DNA from: Solirubrobacteraceae bacterium
GTDB lineage: Bacteria > Actinomycetota > Thermoleophilia > Solirubrobacterales > Solirubrobacteraceae
Assembly (NCBI GenBank): GCA_019683665.1
Contig: JADGIB010000010.1
Span: 1-26,124 of the forward strand
Length of the DNA stretch: 26,124 bases
Direction of reading: 5' to 3'
The notes beneath the pieces are model-generated. The model saw only the letters and a list, made by a program, of their open reading frames with translations. It searched no databases and was not told the DNA's origin. The first letter of the stretch is position 1. The number at the start of each line of letters is the position of its first letter. Position numbers and translations under genes: made by a program. Below are positions 1 to 7,898 of this stretch, piece after piece.

Positions 1-1843
1 GGTCGGGAGGCCTCGGGGCGGGGTCGAGCGCGATCGTCAGGTGCACGGGCGCGTCGACGCTGCCGCGGTCGTCGGTCAGGCGCACCGTGTACGTCGCGTC
101 GACCGGCTCGGCCGGGGTGCCGCTGATCTCGCCGGTCGTCGCGTCGAGCGACAGCCCGTCCGGCAGCGCCGGCGAGACGCTCAGCGACCGGCTGCCGAGC
201 GCCGACAGCGACGGGGTGACCGACAGCGGCCGGCCGACCCGCCCGGTGACGTCAGGGTAGACGGCGTTCGCCCCGAGCAGCACGTAGGCGGCCCCGGCGC
301 CGCTGCGCTCGCCGGCGGTCGCCCCCGGCGCGCCGATCAGCAGGTCCGCGCGGCCGTCGGCGTTCACGTCCCCGGCCGCCGACACCACGGTCGCCCGGTC
401 GTTCGCGCCGGCGCCGACGATCCGGTACCCGCTGCTGCCGAGGCTCCCGGTGTCGACGGTCTCGGTCGACGTCGTCCCGTAGATCACGTAGGACTGCCCG
501 CCGTTGGGGCGCGGCGTCCGGGTCGAGGCGATCTCGCTGACGAGCACGTCGTCGAGCCCGTCGCCGTTGACGTCGCCGACCCCGGCCACGTCCGCGCCCA
601 GGTGGCTGTCGGCGATCGCGCCCTCGATCCGCTTGAGCGCCCCCGGCGGCGGGGTGCCGACGTGCACGTCCTGGGGCGTTCGCGTGCCCAGCAGCACGTA
701 CGCCACTCCGGCGTTGGCGAGCTCGCCGCCGGCGCGCGTGACCGACGACGTGTTGTTCGTGATCACGAGGTCGTCCAGGCCGTCGCCGTTGAAGTCCCCG
801 GCCGGGCGGGCGAGCTGCAGCGGCCCGGTCACGACGATCCCGTCCCGGCCCGACCTGAAGTCGGCCATGTCGAAGCTCGTCGGCGGCGTCGCCCTGCCGA
901 ACATGACGATGGCCTTGCTCCCGCCGGCCTGGGAGATCAGGAGGTCGCGGTAGCCGTCCCCGTTGTAGTCCCCGGCGGACTGGGCCCCGAAGCCGAGCTC
1001 GTCGTGGTAGTCGTACCCGGTGTAGGTCGACCCGCGATCGCCGAGCGGGTCCACCGTGACCGACGCGGTGCTCGTGGAGCCGAACACGACCCACGCCTTC
1101 CCCCGCTCGTCGGGCAGCGACTTGCGCCCGCCGAAGATGAGGTCGTCGAGGCCGTCGCCGTTGACGTCCCCGACCGTCTCGGGGCTGTCGTAGGCCATCG
1201 CGATCCTGCTCCAGTAGCCGGTGCCGGGCCGCGGGTTGATGCGGTAGCCGCGGTCGCCGAGCGCGTTCAGGTTCACGTCGGCGATGCTGCGGTCGCCGAA
1301 GACGACGAAGACCACGCCGAGATCGTTCCTCGAGTACATGACGGCGATGTCGGCCAGGCCGTCGCCGTTGGCGTCCCCCGCCGGCCCGACCCGCGGGTCG
1401 CCCGTCTGGTTGGCGGCCGGGTCGATGCGGAACCCGCCCGGCCCCAGGTCGGCCAGGTCGACGTCCGTCGGCGCCGTCGCCCCGTAGACGACGAACACCG
1501 TGCCCGGGGCGGGCGCCCCGTCCTCGCCCTCGGCGGGCTCGTCCTCGTCGCCCTCGGCGGGCTCGTCCCCCTCCCACTCCGGGGGCTCGTCCCCGTCGCC
1601 GGGGACGGAGGGGACCGGCTCGTAGGTGATCACCGCGATGTCGTCGACGCCGTCCCCGTTGACGTCGCCGACCGCCGCGAGCTCGAGGCCGGCCTGGGCG
1701 CCGGCGTGCGAGCCGATGATCCTGATGTTGCGCTCGGCCAGCAGGTCCACCTCGCCCGGCGTCGCCTGCGCCGCGGCCGGGCCCAGCGCCAGCGCACCCG
1801 CCGCGGCGAGGCCGATCGCCCCGAACGTCCGTCGCATGCTCAT
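1..1843 (-). CDS. Secreted FG-GAP repeat (integrin-alpha-like) beta-propeller protein, C-terminus beyond window
   Basis: I see 614 codons from an ATG at 1843, open at the left edge, so the C-terminus is missing. Residues 1-27 form a Sec signal peptide (basic start, Ala/Leu-rich core, probable cleavage after AQA). Seven FG-GAP/calcium-loop repeats of the type GDVNGDGLDDL start near residues 59, 155, 225, 291, 349, 423 and 491. This fits one seven-bladed beta-propeller with Asp/Asn-rich Ca2+ loops. Residues ~515-600 resemble a putative Ig (He_PIG) domain, with a DGLSLDATTGEISGTP core. An acidic, Pro/Glu/Asp-rich insert (about residues 77-110, with repeated GDEDEPAEG-like units) interrupts the first blade. 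The family is usually extracellular and adhesive or carbohydrate/protein binding; the ligand cannot be told here. A second ATG two codons downstream is possible. The product class is certain, the role is not. Confidence 0.9.
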   Translation of the reverse strand, partial: MSMRRTFGAIGLAAAGALALGPAAAQATPGEVDLLAERNIRIIGSHAGAQAGLELAAVGDVNGDGVDDIAVITYEPVPSVPGDGDEPPEWEGDEPAEGDEDEPAEGEDGAPAPGTVFVVYGATAPTDVDLADLGPGGFRIDPAANQTGDPRVGPAGDANGDGLADIAVMYSRNDLGVVFVVFGDRSIADVNLNALGDRGYRINPRPGTGYWSRIAMAYDSPETVGDVNGDGLDDLIFGGRKSLPDERGKAWVVFGSTSTASVTVDPLGDRGSTYTGYDYHDELGFGAQSAGDYNGDGYRDLLISQAGGSKAIVMFGRATPPTSFDMADFRSGRDGIVVTGPLQLARPAGDFNGDGLDDLVITNNTSSVTRAGGELANAGVAYVLLGTRTPQDVHVGTPPPGALKRIEGAIADSHLGADVAGVGDVNGDGLDDVLVSEIASTRTPRPNGGQSYVIYGTTSTETVDTGSLGSSGYRIVGAGANDRATVVSAAGDVNADGRADLLIGAPGATAGERSGAGAAYVLLGANAVYPDVTGRVGRPLSVTPSLSALGSRSLSVSPALPDGLSLDATTGEISGTPAEPVDATYTVRLTDDRGSVDAPVHLTIALDPAPRPPD

Positions 1844-2011
1844 GCCGCCCCGGTCGGATCCCGGGCGCCGGCGCTGCAGCGGATGACAGGTTCCGGCGCC
1901 GCGTGAGAGGTTTCGCGGGCCGACGCCCCGCCGCGGCCGCGGCCGCCCTCGACCATGCGTCCAGCGGGCCCGGCGCCCGGACGCCGGGCGCGCACCGGGC
2001 CCGGCCGGCGG

Positions 2012-3118
2012 TCAGGCGCGGAAGGACAGCACCGGGTCGCCCAGGAGCGACTCGTCGACCTCGAGGCCGAGCCCGGGGCCGTCGGGGGCCGAGGCGGTGG
2101 CGCCGACCGTCCGCGGGACGCCGCCGGCGACGTGCTCGACGACCGCGGCGTTCACGAGCGAGACGGAGAACAGCGACCCCGGCGGCGTGCTCGCGGCGAG
2201 GTGGGCGATCGCGGCGGCGGCCACGTCGCCGCCCCAGGTGTCCTCGATCGTCACCGACGCGCCGAGCGCGACGGCCAGGTCGCGCAGCCGCCGCGCCGGG
2301 GTCAGCCCGCCGACCTTGCCGATCTTCAGGTTCAGCCCGCACGCGCCGGCCCGGCGGACGGCGGCGACGAGGGAGTCGGCGTCGGTCACCGACTCGTCGA
2401 GGATGAGCGGGAGCGTCGTCGCCCGGCGCACGTGCAGGACGTCCTCGAAGCGCCGGCACGGCTGCTCGAGGAACACCGGCAGCCCCTCGAGCGCGCGGAC
2501 GGCGACGAGCGCGTCGGCCAGCGACCAGCCGCCGTTCGCGTCGGCGATGACGACCGCGCCCTCCCCCGCCTGCTCGACGACCCGGGCGACGGTCTCGGCG
2601 TCGGCCCGCGGGTCGCCGCCGACCTTCAGCTGGAAGCGGCGGATCCCGGCGTCCAGCGCCCGCTGCACGCGCTGCGCCGTCTCCTGCGCCGACCCCATCG
2701 GGATCGCCTCGTAGAGCGGCAGCTCGTCGCTCACCCGGCCGCCGAGGAGCGTCGCCAGCGGCTGCCCGGCGTCCTGGCCCAGGAGGTCCCAGCAGGCGAC
2801 GTCGAGCGGGCTGCGCGCCGCCTCCTGCCCCAGGAGCGTCGCGTCCATCCGCGCCGCCACGTCGGCGAGGTTGCGCGGGTCGGCCCCCAGCAGCGCCGGC
2901 GCGAGCTCCTCGAGCGCGGCCCGCACCGCGCCGGTGAACGTCGGCAGGTAGGCGGACGTCAGCGGGCACGCCTCGCCGAAGCCGCGCCGCCCGTCGTCGG
3001 CGGTCACCCGCACGACCCAGGACGTCGACGCGCTCATCGTGCGCCCGCGCGAGAGCCGGAAGTCCCCGGCCGCCGGGGTCAGCTCGACCCCGAAGACGTC
3101 GACGGCGACGATCCGCAC
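2012..3118 (-). CDS. Enolase-superfamily enzyme (mandelate racemase/muconate lactonizing family)
   Basis: The 368-residue protein has normal family length, with an N-terminal capping domain (~1-125) and a TIM barrel (~130-350). Metal ligands are visible as D193 (ADANGGW), E218 (LEQP) and D241 (LDES). Candidate acid/base lysines are K165 (FQLKVGG) and K265 (LNLKIGKVGG). The first lysine of the usual KxK motif is Gln163, so the pair is QxK. A WGGD motif follows the barrel at ~295. The family abstracts a proton alpha to a carboxylate (racemisation, epimerisation, dehydration or cycloisomerisation). FQLKVGGDP and EDTWGGD remind me of hydroxyproline/proline-betaine epimerase or dehydratase branches, but I cannot assign a substrate. 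It starts at GTG 3118, 7 nt after the iclR stop, and is the last gene of the seven-gene operon, so its substrate probably belongs to that pathway. Confidence 0.88.
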   Translation of the reverse strand: MRIVAVDVFGVELTPAAGDFRLSRGRTMSASTSWVVRVTADDGRRGFGEACPLTSAYLPTFTGAVRAALEELAPALLGADPRNLADVAARMDATLLGQEAARSPLDVACWDLLGQDAGQPLATLLGGRVSDELPLYEAIPMGSAQETAQRVQRALDAGIRRFQLKVGGDPRADAETVARVVEQAGEGAVVIADANGGWSLADALVAVRALEGLPVFLEQPCRRFEDVLHVRRATTLPLILDESVTDADSLVAAVRRAGACGLNLKIGKVGGLTPARRLRDLAVALGASVTIEDTWGGDVAAAAIAHLAASTPPGSLFSVSLVNAAVVEHVAGGVPRTVGATASAPDGPGLGLEVDESLLGDPVLSFRA

Positions 3119-3125
3119 GGCGGCG

Positions 3126-3983
3126 CTACGCGACGCCGGCGAGATCGCTCTCGATCCGCCCGGCCGTGGCCAGCAGCGGGCCGACGAGCTCGTTGCGCAC
3201 CGACTCGACCGAGCGCCGCAGCACGTGGGTGGAGAGGTTGATCGCCCCGACGACCCGCCGGTCGCGGCCGCGCACCGGCGCCGCCACCGCGACGAGGCCC
3301 TCCTCGAGCTCCTGGTCGACGATCGCGAAGCCGTCGCGGCGCACCTGCTCGATCTGCTCGCGCAGCGCGTCGGGGTCGGTGACGGTCCGCGGCAGGAAGC
3401 TGCGCAGCTGGGCGGTGGCCAGGTAGTGGTCCAGCTCCTCGTCGCTGAGCCCGGCGAGCAGGACCTTCCCCATCGCGGTCGCGTGCGCGGGCATCCGGGC
3501 GCCGACGTTGACGACGAGCGACATCACCGCCGACGACGGCACGCGCGCGACGTACACGATGTCGTGCCCGTCGAGGACCGACGCCTCGCTCGACTCGTCG
3601 ACCTCGGCCACCAGCCGCTCCAGGTGCGGCAGCGCGACGTCCGGGAACCCGAGGCCCGACAGGAACGAGTAGCCGAGCTCGAGCACCTTCGGGGTGAGCC
3701 GGAACACGCGCCCGTCGCTCTCGACGTAGCCCAGCTCCATGAGCGTGATGAGGAACCGGCGCGCGGTCGCCCGCGTCAGGTTCGTCGTCGCGGCCAGCTC
3801 GGTCACCGTCTGCTCGGGCGCGTGCGGCCCGAACGCGCGGATGATCGCGAGGCCGCGCTCGAGCGACTGGATGAACTCGCGCGGGCGCTCCTCGTCCACC
3901 TTCGACTCGTCTGGTTCGGATACGGCGATGGCCGACATCGAGCGCGATGCTATCGCTGAACGCGGACCCCCTGGCCGAGCCAC
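3126..3983 (-). CDS. IclR-family transcriptional regulator (PcaR/PcaU-like)
   Basis: The 285-residue protein has an N-terminal winged helix-turn-helix (~38-100, beginning FIQSLERGLAIIRAF) and a C-terminal effector-binding IclR domain (~115-280, with the conserved ATAMGKVLLAGL segment). The leader and first helix resemble PcaR/PcaU/PobR-type members that sense aromatic or carboxylic acid intermediates. I chose the GTG at 3983 because a good Shine-Dalgarno (AAGGGAG, about 3991-3997) lies just upstream, 1 nt after the preceding stop. The later ATG at 3938 has no such site. The gene sits inside the catabolic operon rather than divergent from it, suggesting autoregulation and control of the 10434 promoter. 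The ligand is unknown. Confidence 0.93.
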   Translation of the reverse strand: MARPGGPRSAIASRSMSAIAVSEPDESKVDEERPREFIQSLERGLAIIRAFGPHAPEQTVTELAATTNLTRATARRFLITLMELGYVESDGRVFRLTPKVLELGYSFLSGLGFPDVALPHLERLVAEVDESSEASVLDGHDIVYVARVPSSAVMSLVVNVGARMPAHATAMGKVLLAGLSDEELDHYLATAQLRSFLPRTVTDPDALREQIEQVRRDGFAIVDQELEEGLVAVAAPVRGRDRRVVGAINLSTHVLRRSVESVRNELVGPLLATAGRIESDLAGVA

Positions 3984-3984
3984 T

Positions 3985-4929
3985 TCAGTTCTCCCTTCCG
4001 CTGAGCTCCCGGCGAGCGCGCAGCAGCGCGATGAGCGCCCGGTCGCGCCACGCGACGCGCTCGTCCCAGTCCTCCAGCGGCAGCAGCGCGCGGCGCTCCG
4101 CGGTCACCTTCTCGACGAGGTCGGGCGTCCACGGGTCGTTCTGGCCGCGCTCGGCCCCCATCCGCGCGTACGCGGGCCCGAGCTTCTCGGCGTGGGAGGC
4201 GATCCCGCCGCGGGTGTTGAGGTCCGCGGTCTCGAACGGGCCGACGAACGCCCAGCGGCGCCCGAGCCCGTCACGGACGACGCGGTCGACCTCGTCGACG
4301 GAGGCGACGCCGTCGCGCACGAGGCAGTAGGCCTCGCGCAGCAGCGCGCCCTGCAGCCGGTTGAACACGAACCCCTCGATCTCGCGCCGCACGACGACCG
4401 GCGACTGGCCGGCCGCCTCGAGCAGCGCGACCGTCCGCTCGACGACCGCCGGGTCGGTGAACGGCGCCGGGACGACCTCGACGACCGGGATGAGGTGCGG
4501 CGGGTTGCCCGGGTGGACGACCAGGCAGCGCGCCCGCCCCGGCAGGCCCTCGGCGAACCTCGACGCGACGATCGCCGACGACGAGCTCGCCAGCACCGCG
4601 TCGGGCGCGGCGAGCCCGTCGAGCCGGGCGAACAGCTCGCGCTTGAGCTCCAGGCGCTCCGGCGCGCACTCCTGGACGTGGCCGGCGCGCGCGACCGTCG
4701 CCGCCAGGTCGGCGGCGACCGTCACGCGCGCAGCGATCGCGTCCGGCGCCTCGTCGAGCAGGCCGGCCTCGTCGAGCTGGGCCAGCCGCGCCGCGATCTC
4801 GCCGGGCACGGCCTCGCGCCGCGCCGCGTCGGGATCCTGCATCCGCACGGAGCGGCCGGCCCGGGCGAAGACGATCGCCCAGCTCACGCCGATCGAGCCG
4901 GCGCCGACGATGGCGACGGGAGCGCTCAC
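3985..4929 (-). CDS. 3-hydroxyacyl-CoA dehydrogenase family protein (lambda-crystallin / L-gulonate or L-carnitine dehydrogenase-like)
   Basis: This 314-residue NAD-dependent dehydrogenase has an N-terminal Rossmann fold with G9-A-G-S-I-G14 and D32 at the end of the second strand, which favours NAD over NADP. The SSSSA segment (~115-119), H139 in VVHPGNPP and a following Asn-containing EGFVFNRLQ helix form the family active-site region. The C-terminal helical domain completes a length typical of the lambda-crystallin subgroup (~315), which oxidises free beta-hydroxy acids such as L-gulonate or carnitine rather than CoA esters. The GTG start overlaps the gcvPB-like stop by 4 nt (GTGA), so translation is probably coupled. 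In context it should oxidise a beta-hydroxy acid intermediate of the operon's pathway; the exact substrate is inferred only to class level. Confidence 0.88.
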   Translation of the reverse strand: MSAPVAIVGAGSIGVSWAIVFARAGRSVRMQDPDAARREAVPGEIAARLAQLDEAGLLDEAPDAIAARVTVAADLAATVARAGHVQECAPERLELKRELFARLDGLAAPDAVLASSSSAIVASRFAEGLPGRARCLVVHPGNPPHLIPVVEVVPAPFTDPAVVERTVALLEAAGQSPVVVRREIEGFVFNRLQGALLREAYCLVRDGVASVDEVDRVVRDGLGRRWAFVGPFETADLNTRGGIASHAEKLGPAYARMGAERGQNDPWTPDLVEKVTAERRALLPLEDWDERVAWRDRALIALLRARRELSGREN

Positions 4930-6482
4930 GCGCTCGCCGCCGCCTGCTCGGCCTTGCGCTGGTAGGCCCGCCAGGTCGTCGCCCACTGGTCGGGCTCGTT
5001 GACGCGCGACCCGTCGACCTGGCGCAGCGCCTGGTTGTGCGGCGCCGTCTTGACGATCTCCGGGTTCGTGTAGGCCTCCTCGATGATGTGCTCGAGGACG
5101 TCGATCCACAGGTCGATGTCCTCCTTCGACCACAGCTCGCCCGGCTCGGGCGTGAACGGCTCGGGCAGGAGCCACGGCTCGTGGGCGAGCCAGAAGGCGT
5201 CGACGCCGTAGTCGACCATCCGGTTCTGGATGTCGAAGACGGTGACGCCGGTGTCGCGCGTGACCTGCTCGATCGAGTACCGGCACATCTCCAGGCGCGG
5301 CACGTCGATGTGCGGGTGCGAGCGGGTGACGCCCTTGACCTTGCGCAGGCGCTGGTCCATGTAGTTGAGGCCGATGACCGACAGGTCGGCGGCGTCGCGC
5401 AGGCCCTCGGCGCCCATCGCGCGGGTCCACGAGTACGCCTTGACGACCTGCTGGGCGTTGCCCCAGTACTCGCGCACGCGGCCGACCGACTTCGGCGCGT
5501 CGTGCTCGATCGTGTAGCGGTCGCCCTCGCGGTTGACGAGCGGCCGCGGCAGGAACTCGACGAGCTCCTCGCTGCACCCGTAGGCGCCGACGGCCGGGCC
5601 GCCGCCGCCCTTCGGCACGCCGAAGGTCTTGTGCAGCATGTACATGCACGCGTCGAACCCGAGCTCGCGCGCGCGCAGGCGCGTCATGACGCCGTTGAAG
5701 TTGGCGTTGTCGTAGAACGCCAGCCCGCCCGCCTCGTGGACGATGTCCGTCCAGCGGCGGATGTGCGGGTTGTAGATCCCCATGTCGTCGGGGTTGTTGA
5801 CCATCAGCGCGGCCGTGCGGTCGGAGACGGCGGCCTCGAGCGCCTCGACCGACGCGTAGCCGTCCTCCTCGATCGGCAGCGTGATGACCTTGAACCCGGC
5901 CGCCGCGGCCGTCGCCGCGTTGCACGGGTGGGCCTGGATCGTCGTGATGATCTCGTCGCGCTGCTCGAGCTCGCCGCGGGCGGCGTGGTAGGCGCGGGTG
6001 ATGCACGCGTGCGTGTACGCGGCGTCGGCGCCGCCGCCGGGCTGGAACACGAAGCGCGCCATGCCCGACAGCTCCCGCAGCATGAGGTCGAAGTCGTGGA
6101 GGATCTTCAGGAGGCCCTGGATCGACTCCTCCGGCTGCTCCGGGTGGATCTCGGCCAGCCACGGGCGCGCGGCGACGTGCTCGTTGAGCCGCGGGTTGTA
6201 CTTCATCGTGCACGTGCCGAAGAGGTTGACGCCCATCATCCCGAGCGTCATCTGCGACAGGTGCAGGTAGTGGCGCTGGACCTCGAACTCCGACAGCTCG
6301 GGCAGCGCCGGCGGAGCCTGGCGGCGCACGCCCTCGGGGACGAGGTCGGCGCCGGCGCCGACCTTGGCGGCGACCTCCGGCTCGGCCTCCTCGATGACGG
6401 TCGCGCGGCGGCCGGGGCGGCCCATCTCCATGACGACGGGCTCGTCCCAGCGGGCGGCGTGGTAGTCCGGCAGCCGGGTCAT
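4926..6482 (-). CDS. gcvPB: Glycine dehydrogenase (P-protein) subunit 2-like PLP enzyme, divergent
   Basis: The 518-residue protein matches the GcvPB subunit fold: CTMKYNPRLNE near 91-101, a glycine-rich FQPGGGA segment (146-152), and the PLP lysine K285 in LHKTFGVPKGGGGP. Several motifs that are nearly invariant in true glycine decarboxylases are altered. The AHGTNPAS motif reads AHPCNAAT (184-191), PHGGGGPG reads PKGGGGPA (290-297), GAGAxGEY reads GGGADAAY (149-156), and YDGAN reads YDNAN. PLP chemistry is likely kept, but glycine specificity and transfer to the H-protein lipoyl arm are doubtful. The ATG at 6482 overlaps the gcvPA-like stop (ATGA) and the 3' end overlaps the next gene by 4 nt. 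Automatic annotation would call it aminomethyl-transferring glycine dehydrogenase subunit GcvPB. I regard it as a neofunctionalised homologue. Confidence 0.85.
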   Translation of the reverse strand: MTRLPDYHAARWDEPVVMEMGRPGRRATVIEEAEPEVAAKVGAGADLVPEGVRRQAPPALPELSEFEVQRHYLHLSQMTLGMMGVNLFGTCTMKYNPRLNEHVAARPWLAEIHPEQPEESIQGLLKILHDFDLMLRELSGMARFVFQPGGGADAAYTHACITRAYHAARGELEQRDEIITTIQAHPCNAATAAAAGFKVITLPIEEDGYASVEALEAAVSDRTAALMVNNPDDMGIYNPHIRRWTDIVHEAGGLAFYDNANFNGVMTRLRARELGFDACMYMLHKTFGVPKGGGGPAVGAYGCSEELVEFLPRPLVNREGDRYTIEHDAPKSVGRVREYWGNAQQVVKAYSWTRAMGAEGLRDAADLSVIGLNYMDQRLRKVKGVTRSHPHIDVPRLEMCRYSIEQVTRDTGVTVFDIQNRMVDYGVDAFWLAHEPWLLPEPFTPEPGELWSKEDIDLWIDVLEHIIEEAYTNPEIVKTAPHNQALRQVDGSRVNEPDQWATTWRAYQRKAEQAAASA

Positions 6483-7885
6483 CGGGTCACCTCCGCAAGC
6501 GCCTCGACGAGGCGGTCGATGTCCTCCTGGGTGTGGACCTCGGTCACGCAGTAGAGCGCGCTCTGACCGAGGTGCGGGTGGCCGGTCGACAGGTCGCCGC
6601 CGCCGAAGATGCCGCGCTCGAGCAGCGCCGCGTTGATCTCGGCGACGGTCTTGCCGGTCTCGCTGAAGTCGACGACGAACTCCTTGAAGAAGCCGCCCCA
6701 GCGCACGGAGACGCCGGGCAGCTCGCCGATCCGCGCGGCCGCGTAGTGGCTGCGCTGGAGGATGAGCTCGCCGAGCTCGACGAAGCCCTGCGGGCCCATC
6801 GCCGTCATGTAGACGGCGTTGACGATCGCCCACAGGTAGACCGAGTTGCCGGTCCAGTCGTTGCCCTTCTCGCGGCGGCCGTAGGACGACTGCTCGAAGA
6901 GCGTCATCGTGAAGCCGTGCTCGCCCGGCTTCGCCGTCGGGGCGATCGACACCTGCAGCGTCGGGTACTGGCGCGCGTAGCGCTCCTCGTCTCGGGTGGC
7001 GATGAAGCCGCCGACGCCGCCGCCGGCGTTCATGTGGACGCCGAGCGGCTGGGTGGAGCCGACGGCGATGTCGGCGCCGAGCTGGCCGGGCGGGGCGAGG
7101 ACGCCGAGCGAGATCGGGTCGACGCCGAGGATCGTCTCGGCGCCGGCGGCGCGCGCGGCGGCGGCGATCCGCTCGACCTCGGTCTCGATGACGCCGAGCG
7201 AGCTCGGCGTCTCGACGTAGACGGCGGCCGTGCGCTCCGACAGCTTCGCCTCGAGGTCGGCGACGTCGAGGCGGCCGGTCTGCGGGTCGGTCGCGACCTC
7301 GACGATCGCGATGTGGCTCGGCATCTCCGGCGGCTCGCAGTAGGTGCGGATCACCGCCAGGCGCTCGCGGTTGAGGTCGGCCGGGACGAGCACCTCGCGG
7401 CGGCCGGTCATGCGCGAGGCCATGCGGATCGCGTGGCCCGCGGCGCAGCCCCAGCTGTAGACGGGCAGGCCGACGAAGTCGAGGTCGAGCAGCTCGCCGA
7501 GCTGGCTGGCGAACTCGAACCAGGCCTGGTTGCGGCCGTGGTCGGAGGCGGGGGTCCCCCACTCCGAGGTGACGAACTCGGTCCGCTGGGCGATCTCGTC
7601 GCAGACGGCCGGCACGTAGTGCTGCCACACGCCGCCGCCCAGGAACGACAGGTTCTGCTCGCAGTCGACGTTGCGCGACAGCACGTCGCGCAGATGACGG
7701 CTCAGCGCCGCCTCGGAGCGCAGCGCGGGCGGGAGCTTGATCGGCTCCTTGACCCGGTGGTCCTCGGGGATCTGTACGAACAGCTCCTCCACGTCGTCGA
7801 CGCCGACGGCGTCGAGCAGCTCCCGGCGCAGCTCGGGCGCCGAGTTGGCCATGTACGGATGGGCGGTCGGCCCAGGCGGCGTCAT
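6479..7885 (-). CDS. gcvPA: Glycine dehydrogenase (P-protein) subunit 1-like protein, divergent
   Basis: The 468-residue protein has subunit-1 layout: an N-terminal ELFVQIP segment (35-40), NLSFLGGGVWQHYVP (78-92), and a C-terminal region ending in a small alpha/beta domain. Expected invariant blocks are replaced. The YTPYQPExSQG block reads SEWGTPASDHGRNQ (107-120), and the REQHIRREKATSNICT block reads FEQSSYGRREKGNDWTGN (330-347). The GGP motif after QPLG is GGG (288-290). The fold is therefore conserved while the glycine-cleavage signature is not. It must form a heterodimer or heterotetramer with the GcvPB-like partner encoded next. The start at ATG 7885 has a strong GGAGG site nine bases upstream, which overlaps the acoX-like stop region. 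Its substrate is unknown; an amino acid other than glycine is my inference. Confidence 0.85.
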   Translation of the reverse strand: MTPPGPTAHPYMANSAPELRRELLDAVGVDDVEELFVQIPEDHRVKEPIKLPPALRSEAALSRHLRDVLSRNVDCEQNLSFLGGGVWQHYVPAVCDEIAQRTEFVTSEWGTPASDHGRNQAWFEFASQLGELLDLDFVGLPVYSWGCAAGHAIRMASRMTGRREVLVPADLNRERLAVIRTYCEPPEMPSHIAIVEVATDPQTGRLDVADLEAKLSERTAAVYVETPSSLGVIETEVERIAAAARAAGAETILGVDPISLGVLAPPGQLGADIAVGSTQPLGVHMNAGGGVGGFIATRDEERYARQYPTLQVSIAPTAKPGEHGFTMTLFEQSSYGRREKGNDWTGNSVYLWAIVNAVYMTAMGPQGFVELGELILQRSHYAAARIGELPGVSVRWGGFFKEFVVDFSETGKTVAEINAALLERGIFGGGDLSTGHPHLGQSALYCVTEVHTQEDIDRLVEALAEVTR

Positions 7886-7898
7886 GCGCGGGTCCTCC

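Noticed and set aside
2685..2705. CCCCAT sequences inside genes (for example near 2695, 3470, 4158, 5782, 24828)
   Set aside because: They lack the upstream RAT and the -10 hexamer at 22 nt, and lie well inside conserved coding sequence.
252..2969. A 905-codon open frame on the minus strand spanning the FG-GAP and enolase-family genes
   Set aside because: It is an out-of-frame shadow: the true frames on the same strand give clear family motifs, while this one is Arg/Ala/Gly/Pro-rich noise from high GC content.
3985..7628. Long minus-strand frames that seem to fuse extra N-terminal sequence to the hydroxyacyl dehydrogenase and GcvPB-like proteins
   Set aside because: The N-terminal parts are out-of-frame readings of the upstream genes. 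Start codons at 4929 and 6482, each overlapping the preceding stop by 4 nt, give proteins of normal length.
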